14,569 nucleotides of DNA from CAZTZL01 sp964617625 (lineage in GTDB: Bacteria; Zhuqueibacterota; QNDG01; DSAB01), in assembly GCA_964617625.1 (NCBI GenBank), contig CAZTZL010000070.1, positions 1 to 14,569 on the forward strand. The letters are read 5' to 3'. A program made the translations under genes and the position numbers. A model generated the notes under the pieces. That model saw only the letters and a list, made by a program, of their open reading frames with translations, made no database searches and was not told where the DNA came from. This document shows positions 14,508 through 14,569 of this stretch, piece by piece (the first letter of the stretch is position 1; the number at the start of each line of letters is the position of its first letter).

Positions 14508-14523
14508 AATCAAAAAATTGATT
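14508..14523 (-). repeat. Small AT-rich hairpin directly after the tuf stop codon
   Basis: AATCAA-TTTT-TTGATT on the minus strand forms a six-base-pair stem with a four-base loop immediately after the tuf TAA. It has a single G-C pair per arm and is too weak to be a confident terminator; rpmG starts 13 bases later. Confidence 0.25.
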
Positions 14524-14569
14524 TTATTCCAGGATTTTACCAACCACACCGGCGCCCACGGTTCGTCCG
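14524..14569 (-). CDS. tuf: Elongation factor Tu, C-terminal fragment (upstream tuf copy, cut by window edge)
   Basis: The last 14 sense codons plus TAA are present. They read GRTVGAGVVGKILE, the conserved EF-Tu C-terminus, in the barrel domain 3 that contacts tRNA and EF-Ts. The stop is at 14526-14524. The rest of the gene, and probably the operon promoter, lie beyond the right edge. rpmG follows after 29 bases. This is a different copy from the one that starts at 55, because both are on the minus strand and separated by the whole operon. Confidence 0.95.
   Translation of the reverse strand, partial: GRTVGAGVVGKILE

Noticed and set aside
1..14569. A hidden novel system (defence, mobile element, secretion or biosynthetic cluster)
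   Set aside because: Every long minus-strand frame is a recognised core translation, transcription or export gene, gaps are under 90 bases, and no repeats or integrase-like genes occur.

Overview
This window is a core translation and transcription operon from a bacterium, with every gene on the minus strand. Read in the direction of transcription (high to low coordinates) the order is: the tail of one EF-Tu gene, rpmG (L33), tRNA-Trp, secE, nusG, rplK (L11), rplA (L1), rplJ (L10), rplL (L7/L12), rpoB, rpoC, rpsL (S12), rpsG (S7), fusA (EF-G), and the head of a second EF-Tu gene. It joins what other bacteria carry as the tuf-secE-nusG, L11/L10-rpoBC ('beta') and 'str' operons. I see no plus-strand gene, mobile element, CRISPR array, defence gene or clear horizontally acquired DNA.

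Lineage is inferred only from protein features. RpoB has the roughly 120-residue insertion near residues 900-1020 and a rifampicin-region sequence (DQTNPLAELTHKRR, followed by VHYTHYGRLCPIE) that I associate with Bacteroidota and relatives (the FCB group). RpoB and RpoC lengths also fit that group. However, most genes have good Shine-Dalgarno (SD) sequences, unlike typical Bacteroidia. My best guess is a less-studied or uncultured FCB-type lineage, held with modest confidence.

Region by region. 14524-14569 holds the last 15 codons of a tuf gene. 14345-14494 is a 49-residue zinc-type L33, and 14219-14292 is tRNA-Trp. 14198-13471 encodes SecE (translocon subunit) and NusG (elongation factor). 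13453-11222 encodes the L11/L1 stalk and L10/L12 stalk proteins. 11188-3113 encodes RNA polymerase beta and beta'. 3048-79 encodes S12, S7 and EF-G, and 55-1 holds the first 18 codons of another tuf gene. No gap between genes exceeds 87 bases, so no long stretch lacks a gene, and no convincing promoter or intrinsic terminator was found. The operon promoter is probably upstream of the right-hand tuf.

The points most worth a second look are modest: non-ATG (TTG) starts on rpsL and probably rpoC and rpoB; a stem-loop between rpoC and rpsL whose 5' arm could instead pair with the rpsL ribosome binding site; an L7/L12 protein with a charged N-terminal extension of about 25 residues; both window ends falling a few tens of bases inside tuf copies; and the lack of room for the classical autoregulatory leaders. 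I found no previously undescribed system here.
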